Assembly: GCF_024320865.1 (NCBI RefSeq)
Contig: NZ_JANDBD010000012.1
Coordinates: 180,792 to 244,791, forward strand
Direction: 5' to 3'
DNA: 64,000 bases
Source of the DNA: Mycolicibacterium arenosum
Lineage (GTDB): Bacteria; Actinomycetota; Actinomycetes; Mycobacteriales; Mycobacteriaceae
Below are positions 42,762-52,688 of the stretch, piece by piece. The position numbers and the translations under genes were made by a program. The notes beneath the pieces are model-generated. The model saw only the letters and a list, made by a program, of their open reading frames with translations, was not told the origin of the DNA and made no database searches. Position 1 is the first letter of the stretch. Every line of letters starts with the position of its first letter.

Positions 42762-44216
42762 CTATCCGTCGCCGGCCCGCACGCCCTCCTCGACCTTCTT
42801 GCCGATCTCAGGGTCGACGTTCTTCCAGTACTCGAAGACCCGCGACAGCACGGGTTCCTTCACGCCATCGAGCACGTGGCCGACGATGTTGCTCACCAGC
42901 CGTTCCCGCGCGTCGTCGTCGAGCACCTCCCGCACCAACGTGCCCGCCTGACCCCAGTCGTCGTCCTCGGGCCGCAGCGTGTACGCCGTGCGGACCATGT
43001 CGCCATCCGAGGCCCAGTGCACCTCGGCCGCGCGAGCCGGGTCCGCGACCGGGCCGCCCATCGAGTTCGGCGCGTACACCGGATCGGTCGCCAGCTTGAT
43101 GCGCATGGCCCCGTCCTTGGAGTACGCGTTGACCTCGACCTTGGGCTCGTTGACCGGGATCTGCTTGTAGTTCACACCGAGTCGGGCGCGGTGGGCGTCG
43201 GAGTAGGAGAAGCCGCGGGCGAGCAGCATCTTGTCCGGCGACAAACCCGTACCGGGCACGATGTTGTTCGGCTCGAACGCCGCCTGTTCGATCTGCGCGT
43301 GGTAGTCGACGACGTTGCGGTCCAGCGTCAACTTGCCGACGTCGATCAGCGGGTAGTCCGAGTGCGGCCACACCTTGGTCAGGTCGAACGGGTTGTACCG
43401 GTAGGTCTTGGCGTCCTCGAACGGCATGATCTGCATCTTGAGCGTCCAGCTGGGATGGTTGCCCGACTCGATCGAGTCGTACAGATCCCGCTGGTGGTAG
43501 TCGCCGTCCGCACCAGCCAGCCGGTCGCCCTCCTCCTGGGTGAGGAACTCGATGCCCTGGTCGGTCTTGAAGTGGTACTTCACCCAGAACAGCTCGTCGT
43601 TGGCGTTGACCCAGCTGTAGGTGTGGCTCGAATAGCCGTTCATGTGCCGCCACGTCTTCGGGATGCCGCGGTCACCCATCAACCACGTCACCTGATGCGC
43701 CGACTCCGGCGACAACGTCCAGAAGTCCCACTGCATGTGATGGTCGCGCAGATTGTTCGCGGCCATCCGCTTCTGGCTGCGAATGAAGTTCTGGAACTTC
43801 ATGGGGTCACGGATGAAGAACACCGGGGTGTTGTTGCCGACGATGTCGAGGTTGCCCTCGGTCGTGTACAGCTTCAACGAGAACCCGCGCGGATCACGCC
43901 AGGTGTCTGGGCTCCCGCGCTCGCCGGCAACGGTGGAGAAACGCATCACCGTCTCGGTCTTGGCGCCGGGCTGGAACACCGCGGCCTTGGTGTACTGGCT
44001 GACGTCGTTGGTCACCTCGAAGTGGCCGAACGCGCCGCCGCCCTTGGCGTGCGGTTGCCGCTCCGGAATACGCTCCCGGTTGAAGTTGGCCATCTGCTCG
44101 ATCAGGTAGTGGTCCTGCAGCAGAATCGGGCCATCGGGGCCGACGGACAGTGAGTGTTCGACGCTGGGAACGGGCGCGCCGCCGTCCGTCGTCGCGATCT
44201 TCGGGTTCGGGGCCAT
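42762..44216 (-). CDS. katA: Monofunctional haem catalase (small-subunit, clade 3)
   Basis: 484 residues from ATG 44216 behind AAGGAG. It splits H2O2 to water and O2. Signatures: HYLIEQMANFNRERIPERQPHAKGGGAFGHFEVTNDVSQYTKA (active-site His in this block), FSTVAGERGSPDTWRDPRGFSLKLYTTEGN, and the haem-ligand Tyr in LARGFSYSDAHRARLGVNYKQIPVN. The length is that of NADPH-binding clade 3 enzymes. A second catalase, KatG, is encoded 750 nt away. Confidence 0.94.
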   Translation of the reverse strand: MAPNPKIATTDGGAPVPSVEHSLSVGPDGPILLQDHYLIEQMANFNRERIPERQPHAKGGGAFGHFEVTNDVSQYTKAAVFQPGAKTETVMRFSTVAGERGSPDTWRDPRGFSLKLYTTEGNLDIVGNNTPVFFIRDPMKFQNFIRSQKRMAANNLRDHHMQWDFWTLSPESAHQVTWLMGDRGIPKTWRHMNGYSSHTYSWVNANDELFWVKYHFKTDQGIEFLTQEEGDRLAGADGDYHQRDLYDSIESGNHPSWTLKMQIMPFEDAKTYRYNPFDLTKVWPHSDYPLIDVGKLTLDRNVVDYHAQIEQAAFEPNNIVPGTGLSPDKMLLARGFSYSDAHRARLGVNYKQIPVNEPKVEVNAYSKDGAMRIKLATDPVYAPNSMGGPVADPARAAEVHWASDGDMVRTAYTLRPEDDDWGQAGTLVREVLDDDARERLVSNIVGHVLDGVKEPVLSRVFEYWKNVDPEIGKKVEEGVRAGDG

Positions 44217-44288
44217 TCTGAATCTCCTTGTCGTGGGGGGCTGTCCACAGACTCGAACTCGCATACCCGGCGAGGCGCAGGACAAACA

Positions 44289-44323
44289 GCGCACCCCCCG
44301 GCCGATGGGGCCGGAGGGTGCGC
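44289..44323 (-). terminator. Hairpin terminator after the Pro/Gly-rich membrane protein gene
   Basis: GCGCACCC (44289-44296) pairs with GGGTGCGC (44316-44323), with CCCCGGCC/GGGGCCGG-type pairing inside. It lies 13 nt after the stop at 44336 on the minus strand and also in the katA upstream region. Confidence 0.55.
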
Positions 44324-44335
44324 GTCTGAGGCGGG

Positions 44336-44827
44336 TCAGCGGGGTGGTGTCGGCGCGGTCGACGGCGACGGCTGTGGTGCGCGCTGACCACCGGGTCCAT
44401 TCGAGGCACCGGGGCCGGTGGATTCGCCGGGACCGAAGCCGGGACCGCCCTGCTCGAAGCCGGGGCCACCTCCGGGGAAGGAGAATCCGGGGCCGGGCCG
44501 CATCATCGGACCGGGGAACATCATCCCCGGCCCGCCGTCGTGATGCCTCGACATCTGGGGCGGCCCGCCACGGTGGTGGCCACCGGGCCCGTTGTCTCCG
44601 GCGTGAAGGCCGACCCAGAAGCCGGTGCCGAAGATGACCGCGACGATGACGACGACGCTGGCGGCGATTCCGAGCCCCGCCGCAACGACGTTGAGCCGGT
44701 TGTGCCGGGGGTGCTGTGGCGGGGGTGGCGGGGTTGGCGCCGGCGGCGGGGTCGGCGCGGGAGGCGGCGGCGGTGCCAACTGCTCCGTGGGCCCGGTCGC
44801 CGGTTCGGATGGATCTGTATCGCTCAT
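44336..44827 (-). CDS. Pro-rich/Gly-rich single-pass membrane protein, hypothetical
   Basis: 163 residues from ATG 44827. About 35 residues of poly-proline (PPPPPAPTPPPAPTPPPPP) precede one membrane helix (VVAAGLGIAASVVVIVAVIFGTGFWVGLHAG, residues ~48-78). An extracytoplasmic His/Met/Gly/Pro-rich tail follows (GGHHRGGPPQMSRHHDGGPGMMFPGPMMRPGPGF). The His-Met clusters could bind copper or another metal, but no family is recognised. It lies between katA and katG on the same strand. Confidence 0.68.
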   Translation of the reverse strand: MSDTDPSEPATGPTEQLAPPPPPAPTPPPAPTPPPPPQHPRHNRLNVVAAGLGIAASVVVIVAVIFGTGFWVGLHAGDNGPGGHHRGGPPQMSRHHDGGPGMMFPGPMMRPGPGFSFPGGGPGFEQGGPGFGPGESTGPGASNGPGGQRAPQPSPSTAPTPPR

Positions 44828-44904
44828 GAACTCGATCATCCTCAGCGCGATGAGGTGTCCATCGAGAACCGGCTGTGAATCAGCTATGAGCGTCGCATGA
44901 CGCA

Positions 44905-44946
44905 CCGAGCGCCCAGCCCGACGCGAGGTCGGAACTGGGCGCTCGG
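44905..44946 (-). terminator. Hairpin terminator of katG
   Basis: CCGAGCGCCCAG (44905-44916) pairs with CTGGGCGCTCGG (44935-44946); CCGAC (44918-44922) and GTCGG (44928-44932) extend the stem inside. It starts 24 nt after the katG stop. No T-run. Confidence 0.6.
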
Positions 44947-44970
44947 CTCAGCTGACGGTTGGGCTGTACG

Positions 44971-47166
44971 TCAGCGCAGATCGTAGCGGTCGGAATCCAT
45001 CACCTTGGACCACGCGGCGGCGAAGTCGTTGACGAACTTCTCCTTGGCGTCGTCCTCGGCGTAGACCTCGGCCAGCGCACGCAGCTGCGAGTTCGACCCG
45101 AACAGCAGATCCACTCGGCTGGCCGTGTACTTCTGCGCACCGCTGGCGCGGTCGGTACCGACGTAGGTGCCGTCGTCCGCAGGCGACGGGCCCCACTTGG
45201 TGCCCATGTCCAGCAGGTTGACGAAGAAGTCCGTCGTGAGCTGGCCCGGCTTGTCGGTGAGCACACCGAGATCGCTGCCCTTGTAGTTGGCACCCAGCAC
45301 CCGCAGGCCGCCGACGAGCACCGTCGTCTCCGGCGCGGTCAGGTTCAGCAGGTTGGCCTTGTCGATCAGCAGGTACTCCGGCTCCAGCGGCAGACCCTTA
45401 CCCGCGTAGTTGCGGAAGCCGTCGGCCTTGGACTCCAGGTAGTCGAACGACTCGACGTCGGTCTGATCCTGCGTCGCATCGCCGCGACCCGAGGTGAACG
45501 GCACCTGGACATCGAAACCGGCTGCCTTGGCGGCGGTTTCGACACCGACGTTGCCCGCCAGCACCACCAGGTCGGCGAAGGACACCGCCACACCCGACGA
45601 CGCCTGGATCTCCTCCAGCTTGGCGATCACCGGTGCCAGCTCCTCGGGCTCGTTGGCCTCCCAGCTCACCTGCGGTTGCAGCCGAAGGCGTCCACCGTTG
45701 GCACCGCCGCGCATGTCACTGTGCCGGTAGGACGACGCCGCCTTCCACGCGGTCGACACCAGTTGCGGCACAGTCAGACCCGATTCGGCAATCGCGCGCT
45801 TGAGCGTCGCGACGTCCGCATCGCTGAGCGGGGTGCCCGCGGGCACGACGTCCTGCCACAGCCACGTCTCCTGCGGAACCAGCGGCCCGAGGTAGCGCAC
45901 CACCGGGCCCATGTCACGGTGCAGCAGCTTGAACCAGGCCTTGGCGAACTCGTCGGCCAACTCCTCCGGATGGTCCAGCCAGCGCCGGGTGATCTTCTCG
46001 AACCCCGGATCCATCCGCATCGTCAGGTCGGTGGTCAGCATGCTGGGATGGGTCTTGCCGTCACCCTGAGCCATCGGCACAGTGCCTTCACCACCGCCGT
46101 CCTTGGGCTTCCACTGGAAGGCGCCCGCCGGGCTCTTCGTCAGCTCCCACTCGTTGCCGTAGAGCACCTCGAGGTAGGTGTTGTCCCACTTCGTGGGGGT
46201 GGGCGTCCAGGTCACCTCGAGGCCGCTGCTGACGGTGTCGTTGCCGACGCCGGCGTTGGCCCAGCCGAAGCCCTGCAGTTCCAGCGCGGCGGCCTCGGGC
46301 TCGACGTCGTTCTCGACCGGCGTACCGCCGTGCGCCTTACCGAAGGTGTGGCCGCCGACGATGAGTGCCGCGGTCTCCACGTCGTTCATCGCCATCCGGC
46401 CGAACGTCTCGCGGATGTCGGTTGCTGCGGCCAGTGGATCCGGCTTTCCTTCGGGGCCTTCGGGATTGACGTAGATGAGACCCATGTGGCTGGCACCCAG
46501 CGGGTTCTCCAGCTTGGTCCGGTCGCCGTTGGCACCCGCGTAGCGCTCCTGGCTGCCCAGCCACTCGTGCTCGGCGCCCCAGTAGACGTCCTCCTCCGGC
46601 TCCCAGTAGTCGGGCCGGCCGAACGCGAATCCGGCGGTGGTGAAGCCCATGTGCTCCAGCGCGCGGTTACCGGCGAAGACCAGCAGATCGGACCACGACA
46701 GGTTCTTGCCGTACTTCTTCTTGACCGGCCACAGCAGGCGGCGGGCCTTGTCGAGGCTGACGTTGTCGGGCCAGCTGTTGAGCGGGGCGAAGCGCTGCAT
46801 GCCCTTGCCGCCGCCACCGCGTCCGTCCACCACGCGGTAGGTGCCCGCGGCGTGCCACGTCATGCGGATGAAGAACGGGCCGTAGTGGCCGAAGTCCGCG
46901 GGCCACCAGTCCTGCGAGTCGGTCATCACGGCGTCGACGTCGGCGGTCAGCGCGTCGACGTCGAGGTTCTGCACGGCCGCGCGGTAGTCGAAGCCGGGCA
47001 GCGGGTTGATGGCCTCGGGATCCTTCTGCAGGATCTTCAGGTTCACCGCGTTCGGCCACCAGTCGCGGTTGCTACCACCCTCGACGGGCGGCCTGATCAC
47101 CATCGGGCAACCGCTTTCAGCGGGCTCGGTCTGCGCCTCGCCGATCGGGGGGCTTGTCTCGGCCAT
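44971..47166 (-). CDS. katG: Catalase-peroxidase KatG
   Basis: 731 residues from ATG 47166 behind GGAGAGGA. A bifunctional haem enzyme that also activates isoniazid in mycobacteria. Active-site Arg101, Trp104 and His105 lie in RMTWHAAGTYR; the proximal His is in AALIVGGHTFGKAHG; the Met-Tyr-Trp adduct Tyr is in MGLIYVNPEGP. The position equivalent to M. tuberculosis Ser315 is serine (GNDTVSSGLEV). The C-terminal half repeats the fold without haem. Transcribed with furA 32 nt upstream. Confidence 0.96.
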   Translation of the reverse strand: MAETSPPIGEAQTEPAESGCPMVIRPPVEGGSNRDWWPNAVNLKILQKDPEAINPLPGFDYRAAVQNLDVDALTADVDAVMTDSQDWWPADFGHYGPFFIRMTWHAAGTYRVVDGRGGGGKGMQRFAPLNSWPDNVSLDKARRLLWPVKKKYGKNLSWSDLLVFAGNRALEHMGFTTAGFAFGRPDYWEPEEDVYWGAEHEWLGSQERYAGANGDRTKLENPLGASHMGLIYVNPEGPEGKPDPLAAATDIRETFGRMAMNDVETAALIVGGHTFGKAHGGTPVENDVEPEAAALELQGFGWANAGVGNDTVSSGLEVTWTPTPTKWDNTYLEVLYGNEWELTKSPAGAFQWKPKDGGGEGTVPMAQGDGKTHPSMLTTDLTMRMDPGFEKITRRWLDHPEELADEFAKAWFKLLHRDMGPVVRYLGPLVPQETWLWQDVVPAGTPLSDADVATLKRAIAESGLTVPQLVSTAWKAASSYRHSDMRGGANGGRLRLQPQVSWEANEPEELAPVIAKLEEIQASSGVAVSFADLVVLAGNVGVETAAKAAGFDVQVPFTSGRGDATQDQTDVESFDYLESKADGFRNYAGKGLPLEPEYLLIDKANLLNLTAPETTVLVGGLRVLGANYKGSDLGVLTDKPGQLTTDFFVNLLDMGTKWGPSPADDGTYVGTDRASGAQKYTASRVDLLFGSNSQLRALAEVYAEDDAKEKFVNDFAAAWSKVMDSDRYDLR

Positions 47167-47198
47167 GTTCTGGTCCTCTCCGGGGCTGTCGGAACTGG

Positions 47199-47636
47199 TT
47201 ACTGCGTAATACTCTGCGCGATAGCGCAATCGGGGCACAGGCCCCAGTAGATGACCTCGGCTTCGTCGATCGTGAAACCGTGATCATCCGACGCGACCAA
47301 GCACGGGGTGTCACCGACGGCGCAATCGACGTCGGCGATGACACCGCAGGCGCGGCACACGACATGGTGGTGGTTGTCTCCGATACGGGACTCGTAGCGA
47401 GCCACCGAACCGGAAGGCTGGATGCGTCGCACCAGACCCGAGGCCGTCAACGCGTTGAGCGAGTCGTACACGGCTTGGTGGGACACGTCGGGCAGGTCCG
47501 TTCGGACGGCACGGATGATCGAATCCGTGTCGGCGTGCGGATGCGAGTACACCGCCGTCAGCACCGCCACCCGTGGCCGGGTGACGCGCAACGAGGCCTC
47601 CTGCAGCAACTGCCGGAAGTCCACGCCCTGACCCAC
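47199..47636 (-). CDS. furA: Redox/iron-responsive repressor FurA
   Basis: 145 residues from GTG 47636, 7 nt after a TAGGGT -10 box (47649-47644), so the mRNA is leaderless as known for furA-katG in other mycobacteria. Fur-family winged helix (LRVTRPRVAVLTAVYSHPHADTDSIIRAVRTDLPDVSHQAVYDSLNALTASGLVRRI) and metal-binding HHHVVCRACG and CPDC clusters. It represses itself and katG until oxidised. Confidence 0.92.
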   Translation of the reverse strand: MGQGVDFRQLLQEASLRVTRPRVAVLTAVYSHPHADTDSIIRAVRTDLPDVSHQAVYDSLNALTASGLVRRIQPSGSVARYESRIGDNHHHVVCRACGVIADVDCAVGDTPCLVASDDHGFTIDEAEVIYWGLCPDCAIAQSITQ

Positions 47637-47643
47637 GCACTCG

Positions 47644-47674
47644 ACCCTAGACCTTTTCTTGAACGAGTCAAGAA
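47644..47674 (-). promoter_or_regulatory. furA promoter and FurA box
   Basis: TTCTTGA-ACGAG-TCAAGAA (47656-47674) is a perfect 7-bp inverted repeat that includes the -35 hexamer TTGACT read leftward; the -10 is TAGGGT (47649-47644), 16 nt away. Bound FurA would block RNA polymerase. Confidence 0.75.
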
Positions 47675-48006
47675 CAATCTGAGACACGTTCGCCGGTGCA
47701 GTCTTTGAGCGGTGCGCTTACCGGCCGGACCGCCGGCGCCGGGCGCGATGGCCCCCCAGGCCGAATGCGGGCGCGGCCAATGTGCCGATTGCGCGGCGCC
47801 CACCGGGACCTGCGGGTTAGCATGAGCCGGTTCCGGGGGGAGCTTTCAGTTCGGCCTTCCGGTGTGTCGCACCGCAGATCCGTAGTTGCGGTGACGCCTT
47901 GACGGCCGGGTTCCGCCCCCTCAAACCCCCAGCCCGGCCGTCAAGTGCACGCGTGAAACAGCGCTTGGCACAATGTTACTCGGCGACGATCCTGCCGCAC
48001 CGCTGA
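47675..48006. other. Intergenic region between furA and the DUF4185 gene
   Basis: About 330 nt without a recognised gene. It contains a 13-bp-arm hairpin (CTTGACGGCCGGG at 47898-47910 with its complement at 47933-47945), which lies 62 nt after the DUF4185 stop and may be its terminator. A 26-codon frame (ATG 47822 to TGA 47902, plus strand) runs into it, preceded by TAGCAT. Whether this is a small gene or RNA cannot be told from sequence. Confidence 0.4.
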
Positions 48007-49131
48007 CTACGGCTTGAACGGGTTCACCGCGTACTGGATCACCCGGTAGGGCGCGTTGTCGGCGGCGGGTGCGGTGTTCCACTGGCTGATGAACACGCGC
48101 AGCTCGTCGAGCGTGGAGCCGGGCGAGAGGTAACCGCCGTAGGGCTGCGCGAGGCGGTTGTCGGTGGGCGGCGGCAACTGGTCGGCGACGTCGGGCCACG
48201 GCGCGGCCACCACCACCGTCGTCACCGGTGCCGACCCCAGCTGGGTCGGGTCGTTGGCGACGCGGACCTCCATGTTGCCCGTCGAGGCGTTGAAGTAGGA
48301 CAGCACCGTCTTGCCGTCGATCTGCTTCATGTTCATCTCGCCGACCTTGTCGCCCCACAGCGGTGTCGGCGGCTTACCCCACCCGCCCGTCGCCGACCAG
48401 GCTTGCCAACTCCCGCGATCGGTGAACTTCGCGGGCGTCGACCGGTAGAGGTCGACGGACCCGGAGCGATCGAAGTTGTTCGCGACGACGTACACCCAGC
48501 CGGTCTGCGAGTCCGGCGTCGGGATCGGATCGTAGTAGCCGCTGATCTGCGACTGCCTGCCGTTCGCCCACGTCACATCCCTGGCCGAACCGGGCACGGT
48601 CGGCCAATTGCCACGGGAGGGAACCGCCTTCACCAGCCGCGACGACGCGGGTACCAGGTTCGTCGTCGTCGTCACCAGCAGGTAGTTCTCGCGGTTGATC
48701 GAGACGACACCCGCCGGGAGTTGCGACGTTCCCGGTGGGGCCGCATCGGCCAGCAGCGGCTTGTCGTTGCCGGTCACGCCGTCGTAGCGCACCCCGGTCG
48801 GGTCGCCGACCGAGTCGGTGTCGACGTGCAGGGCGATCGGCGAGTACCACCCGCCGAAGCCGACGCCCTGTCCCGCGAAGCTGTCACCGCAGATCTGGAG
48901 GATGCCCGTGGGGAACTCCATGAACTCGCAGAGGTCGGTGGCGCCGATCCCGTAATCCTTTGTCGGCGTTCCTGTTCCAGCGGTGGGACCGATCCGCACG
49001 ACGGCGCCGAGCGGCAGCGGCGGCAGCACCGGACCCGGGATCGGCGCCGGCGGATCGGCCTGCGCGACGGGCGCCGTCAGCACCGCCACCGCCAGCACCG
49101 CCAACCCCCGCCGAACGTTGGTTACCGCCAC
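48007..49131 (-). CDS. Secreted DUF4185 domain protein (Rv3707c-like)
   Basis: 374 residues from GTG 49131. A signal peptide (LAVLAVAVLTAPVAQA) precedes a DUF4185 domain: YGIGATDLCEFMEFPTGILQICGDSFAG, GFGGWYSPIALHVDT, GVVSINRENYLLVTTTT and WPTVPGSARDVTW, a beta-propeller-like fold with arabinanase/glycosidase relatives. The enzymatic role is not established here, though DUF4185 members in mycobacteria include arabinan-active enzymes. Its first codons are an exact copy of a repeat found at 61360-61417 (see findings). It follows asd on the same strand, as in M. tuberculosis. Confidence 0.8.
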   Translation of the reverse strand: MAVTNVRRGLAVLAVAVLTAPVAQADPPAPIPGPVLPPLPLGAVVRIGPTAGTGTPTKDYGIGATDLCEFMEFPTGILQICGDSFAGQGVGFGGWYSPIALHVDTDSVGDPTGVRYDGVTGNDKPLLADAAPPGTSQLPAGVVSINRENYLLVTTTTNLVPASSRLVKAVPSRGNWPTVPGSARDVTWANGRQSQISGYYDPIPTPDSQTGWVYVVANNFDRSGSVDLYRSTPAKFTDRGSWQAWSATGGWGKPPTPLWGDKVGEMNMKQIDGKTVLSYFNASTGNMEVRVANDPTQLGSAPVTTVVVAAPWPDVADQLPPPTDNRLAQPYGGYLSPGSTLDELRVFISQWNTAPAADNAPYRVIQYAVNPFKP

Positions 49132-49177
49132 GCGACACCGCCGATCGGCGTGACGGAAGTCAACACTCGGCGGAGCC

Positions 49178-50212
49178 TCAGAGCTGAGCGGCCAGCAGCT
49201 CGGCGATCTGAATCGTGTTGAGCGCCGCGCCCTTACGCAGGTTGTCACCGGAGACGAACAGCGCGAGCCCGCGGCCGTCGGGCACACCGGGATCCTGGCG
49301 GATGCGGCCGACCAGCGAATCGTCGACTCCGGCGGAGGCTAGCGGCGTCGGCACGTCGACGTACGTCACACCCGGCGCGGCGGACAGAATCTCGCGCGCG
49401 CGGTCCGGTGAGATCGGCCGCTCGAATTCGGCATTGATCGACAGTGAATGTCCGGTGTACACCGGCACGCGCACGCAGGTCCCGCTCACCAGGAGCTCCG
49501 GGATGCCGAGGATCTTGCGGCTCTCGTTGCGCAGTTTCTGGTCCTCGTCGGTCTCGCCGGAGTCGTCGTCGACCAGCGAGCCCGCCAGCGGCACGACGTT
49601 GAAAGCGATTGGTGCGACGTACTTCCTGGGCTCCGGGTAGGTCAGCGCCGACCCGTCGGCCACCAGCTCGCGGCTGTCCGCGGCAACCGCCGCCACCTGT
49701 TCGAACAGTTCGTCGACACCGGCGAGGCCACTGCCGGACACGGCCTGGTAGGTCGACGCGATCATCCGCTTCAGGCCCGCCTCGTCGTGCAGCACCTTGA
49801 GCACCGGCATAGCGGCCATCGTGGTGCAGTTCGGGTTGGCGATGATTCCCTTGGGTCGATTACCCGCGTCGCGGGAGAAGTTGACCTCGGAGACGACCAG
49901 CGGAACCTCCGGGTCCTTGCGCCAGGCCGAGGAGTTGTCGATCACGACGGCGCCCGCGGCGGCGAACCGCGGTGCCTGCACCCTCGACATGGTGGCGCCC
50001 GCGGAGAACAGCGCGATGTCCAGGCCGGACGGGTCGGCGATCTCCGAGTCCTCGACCTCGATCTCCTGCCCGCGGAACGACAGCTTCTTGCCCGCCGAGC
50101 GCGACGACGCGAAGAACCGAACGGAAGTCGTGGGGAAGTCGCGCTCCTCCAACAGTTTCCGCATCACCTGGCCGACCTGTCCGGTCGCGCCCACTACGCC
50201 GATGTTGACCAT
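49178..50212 (-). CDS. asd: Aspartate-semialdehyde dehydrogenase
   Basis: 344 residues from ATG 50212. It reduces beta-aspartyl phosphate with NADPH to aspartate semialdehyde, on the path to lysine, DAP, threonine and methionine. NADP loop GVVGATGQVGQVM, active-site cysteine in IANPNCTTMA, TYQAVSGSGLAGVDEL and substrate-binding VPVYTGHSLSINAEFE. Starts 31 nt after ask, forming the classic ask-asd operon. Confidence 0.95.
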   Translation of the reverse strand: MVNIGVVGATGQVGQVMRKLLEERDFPTTSVRFFASSRSAGKKLSFRGQEIEVEDSEIADPSGLDIALFSAGATMSRVQAPRFAAAGAVVIDNSSAWRKDPEVPLVVSEVNFSRDAGNRPKGIIANPNCTTMAAMPVLKVLHDEAGLKRMIASTYQAVSGSGLAGVDELFEQVAAVAADSRELVADGSALTYPEPRKYVAPIAFNVVPLAGSLVDDDSGETDEDQKLRNESRKILGIPELLVSGTCVRVPVYTGHSLSINAEFERPISPDRAREILSAAPGVTYVDVPTPLASAGVDDSLVGRIRQDPGVPDGRGLALFVSGDNLRKGAALNTIQIAELLAAQL

Positions 50213-50243
50213 CACATACCCCGTCGCTTCGCTCGCCCCATGA

Positions 50244-51509
<1,266 letters not shown>

Positions 51510-51619
51510 TGTTCGACCTTTCGAGCCACGGGAAGTCCCGTCAAGGATAAGGGGTCGACGCACCCGCTTTTTCCCTCACGGGGATGAGTGGGCTCGCTGG
51601 CGCCCGTAGCGTGGAACCC

Positions 51620-52234
51620 GTGCAGCGCGACAGGCCGGCAGATACCTCCGTGCCCATCCATCCGCACCTCGCGGCCCGGTGGAGTCCGCGGGTCTTCGAC
51701 GCCGACGCCGAGGTGACCGGCGAACAGATCGCCGCGCTCCTCGAGGCGGCCCGCTGGTCGGCGACGTGGGGCGACCGGCAGCCGGTCCGATTCGTCGTCG
51801 GCATCCGCGGCGACGCCACCTTCGCCGCGATCGCCGCGACGTTGAAGCGCGGCAACTCGTACGCCACCGCGGCCGGGGCGCTGCTGCTGGTCTGTGCCGA
51901 CGAGGGGACCGACGAGAAGACCTCGCTGTACTCGGGGGTGGACGCGGGGGCGGCGATCGCCAACGCCACGGTCGAGGCCGTGTCGCGCGGCCTCGTCGCC
52001 CACCCGATGGCGGGGTTCAACGCCGACGCCGCTAGAGAGGCATTCGGCATCCCCGACGGCGTCCGGCCGCTCGCGGTGCTGGCGGTCGGCGTGCTCGGTG
52101 ACTACGCGGCGGCCGCACCCGAACTGGTCGACCGCGACTCCCGACCACGCACTCGGTTACCGATCGCAGAGATCGCGTTCAGCGACGCCTGGGGGTTGCC
52201 GTTCAGTCCCCGCACTGGTCGGCCAGCTGGCTGA
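51620..52234 (+). CDS. Nitroreductase-family protein
   Basis: 204 residues from GTG 51620, 7 nt after a TAGCGT -10 box (51607-51612), which supports a leaderless start; an ATG at 51584 is in frame. HPHLAARWSPRVFD, EQIAALLEAARWSATWGDRQPVRFVV, SLYSGVDAGAAIANATVEAVSRGLVAHPMAGFNADAAREAFGIPDGVRPLAVLAVG match FMN-dependent nitroreductases (NfnB/FbiB-like fold). It reduces quinones or nitro compounds with NAD(P)H in relatives; the natural substrate is unknown. Overlaps the convergent small gene by 32 nt. Confidence 0.85.
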   Translation: MQRDRPADTSVPIHPHLAARWSPRVFDADAEVTGEQIAALLEAARWSATWGDRQPVRFVVGIRGDATFAAIAATLKRGNSYATAAGALLLVCADEGTDEKTSLYSGVDAGAAIANATVEAVSRGLVAHPMAGFNADAAREAFGIPDGVRPLAVLAVGVLGDYAAAAPELVDRDSRPRTRLPIAEIAFSDAWGLPFSPRTGRPAG

Positions 52235-52670
52235 TCCGCGCCTCGAACTCGTCGTTGAAGGTGGCCACGGCCATCGCGGCCGGCGGCATCGGCGCACCCG
52301 GCGCGGTGGAGTCGCTCTGCGCGGTGAAGTCGAGCTTGGCCCGAACCAGCCGGTTGGCCGTGTCGGCGGCCGCCTGCGCCTGCGGGGCGAGGTCGGGGTC
52401 GGTCACCTTGGACGCCCGGTCGGTGAGCCCGTCGACCCACGACCGGTAGTCGATCTCGCTGGGCTCGGTGGCCTCCTCGTAGGACCCCTCCTCGGGGACG
52501 CGGGTCTTGGCGTTCATCGCATCGATCTGAGACTTGTTGTACGACAGCATTTCCCGTACCGGTGCGCAGGCCTCCGCAGAGGGCCCCCGGAAGAACAGCC
52601 ACCAGATCCCGCCACCCACCAGAACACCCACCAGCACCACCACCGTCACCAGCGGCCTACGACGATTCAC
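52203..52670 (-). CDS. Hypothetical membrane-anchored protein
   Basis: 155 residues from GTG 52670. One N-terminal helix (PLVTVVVLVGVLVGGGIWWLFF) anchors an extracytoplasmic, mostly helical domain with two cysteines (AEACAPVREML and the C-terminal ADQCGD), likely disulfide-paired. No family recognised. It starts 18 nt after the end of the lipoprotein gene on the same strand and is probably co-transcribed. Confidence 0.68.
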   Translation of the reverse strand: MNRRRPLVTVVVLVGVLVGGGIWWLFFRGPSAEACAPVREMLSYNKSQIDAMNAKTRVPEEGSYEEATEPSEIDYRSWVDGLTDRASKVTDPDLAPQAQAAADTANRLVRAKLDFTAQSDSTAPGAPMPPAAMAVATFNDEFEARISQLADQCGD

Positions 52671-52688
52671 CCTTCGATGCTGACACAG

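Noticed and set aside
44680..44780. GGCGGGGGTGGC-rich stretch suspected as a repeat element
   Set aside because: It encodes the polyproline tail of the membrane protein on the minus strand.
44959..47250. 763-codon plus-strand frame
   Set aside because: It is the exact antisense of katG, which has all catalase-peroxidase motifs; a shadow frame caused by codon bias.
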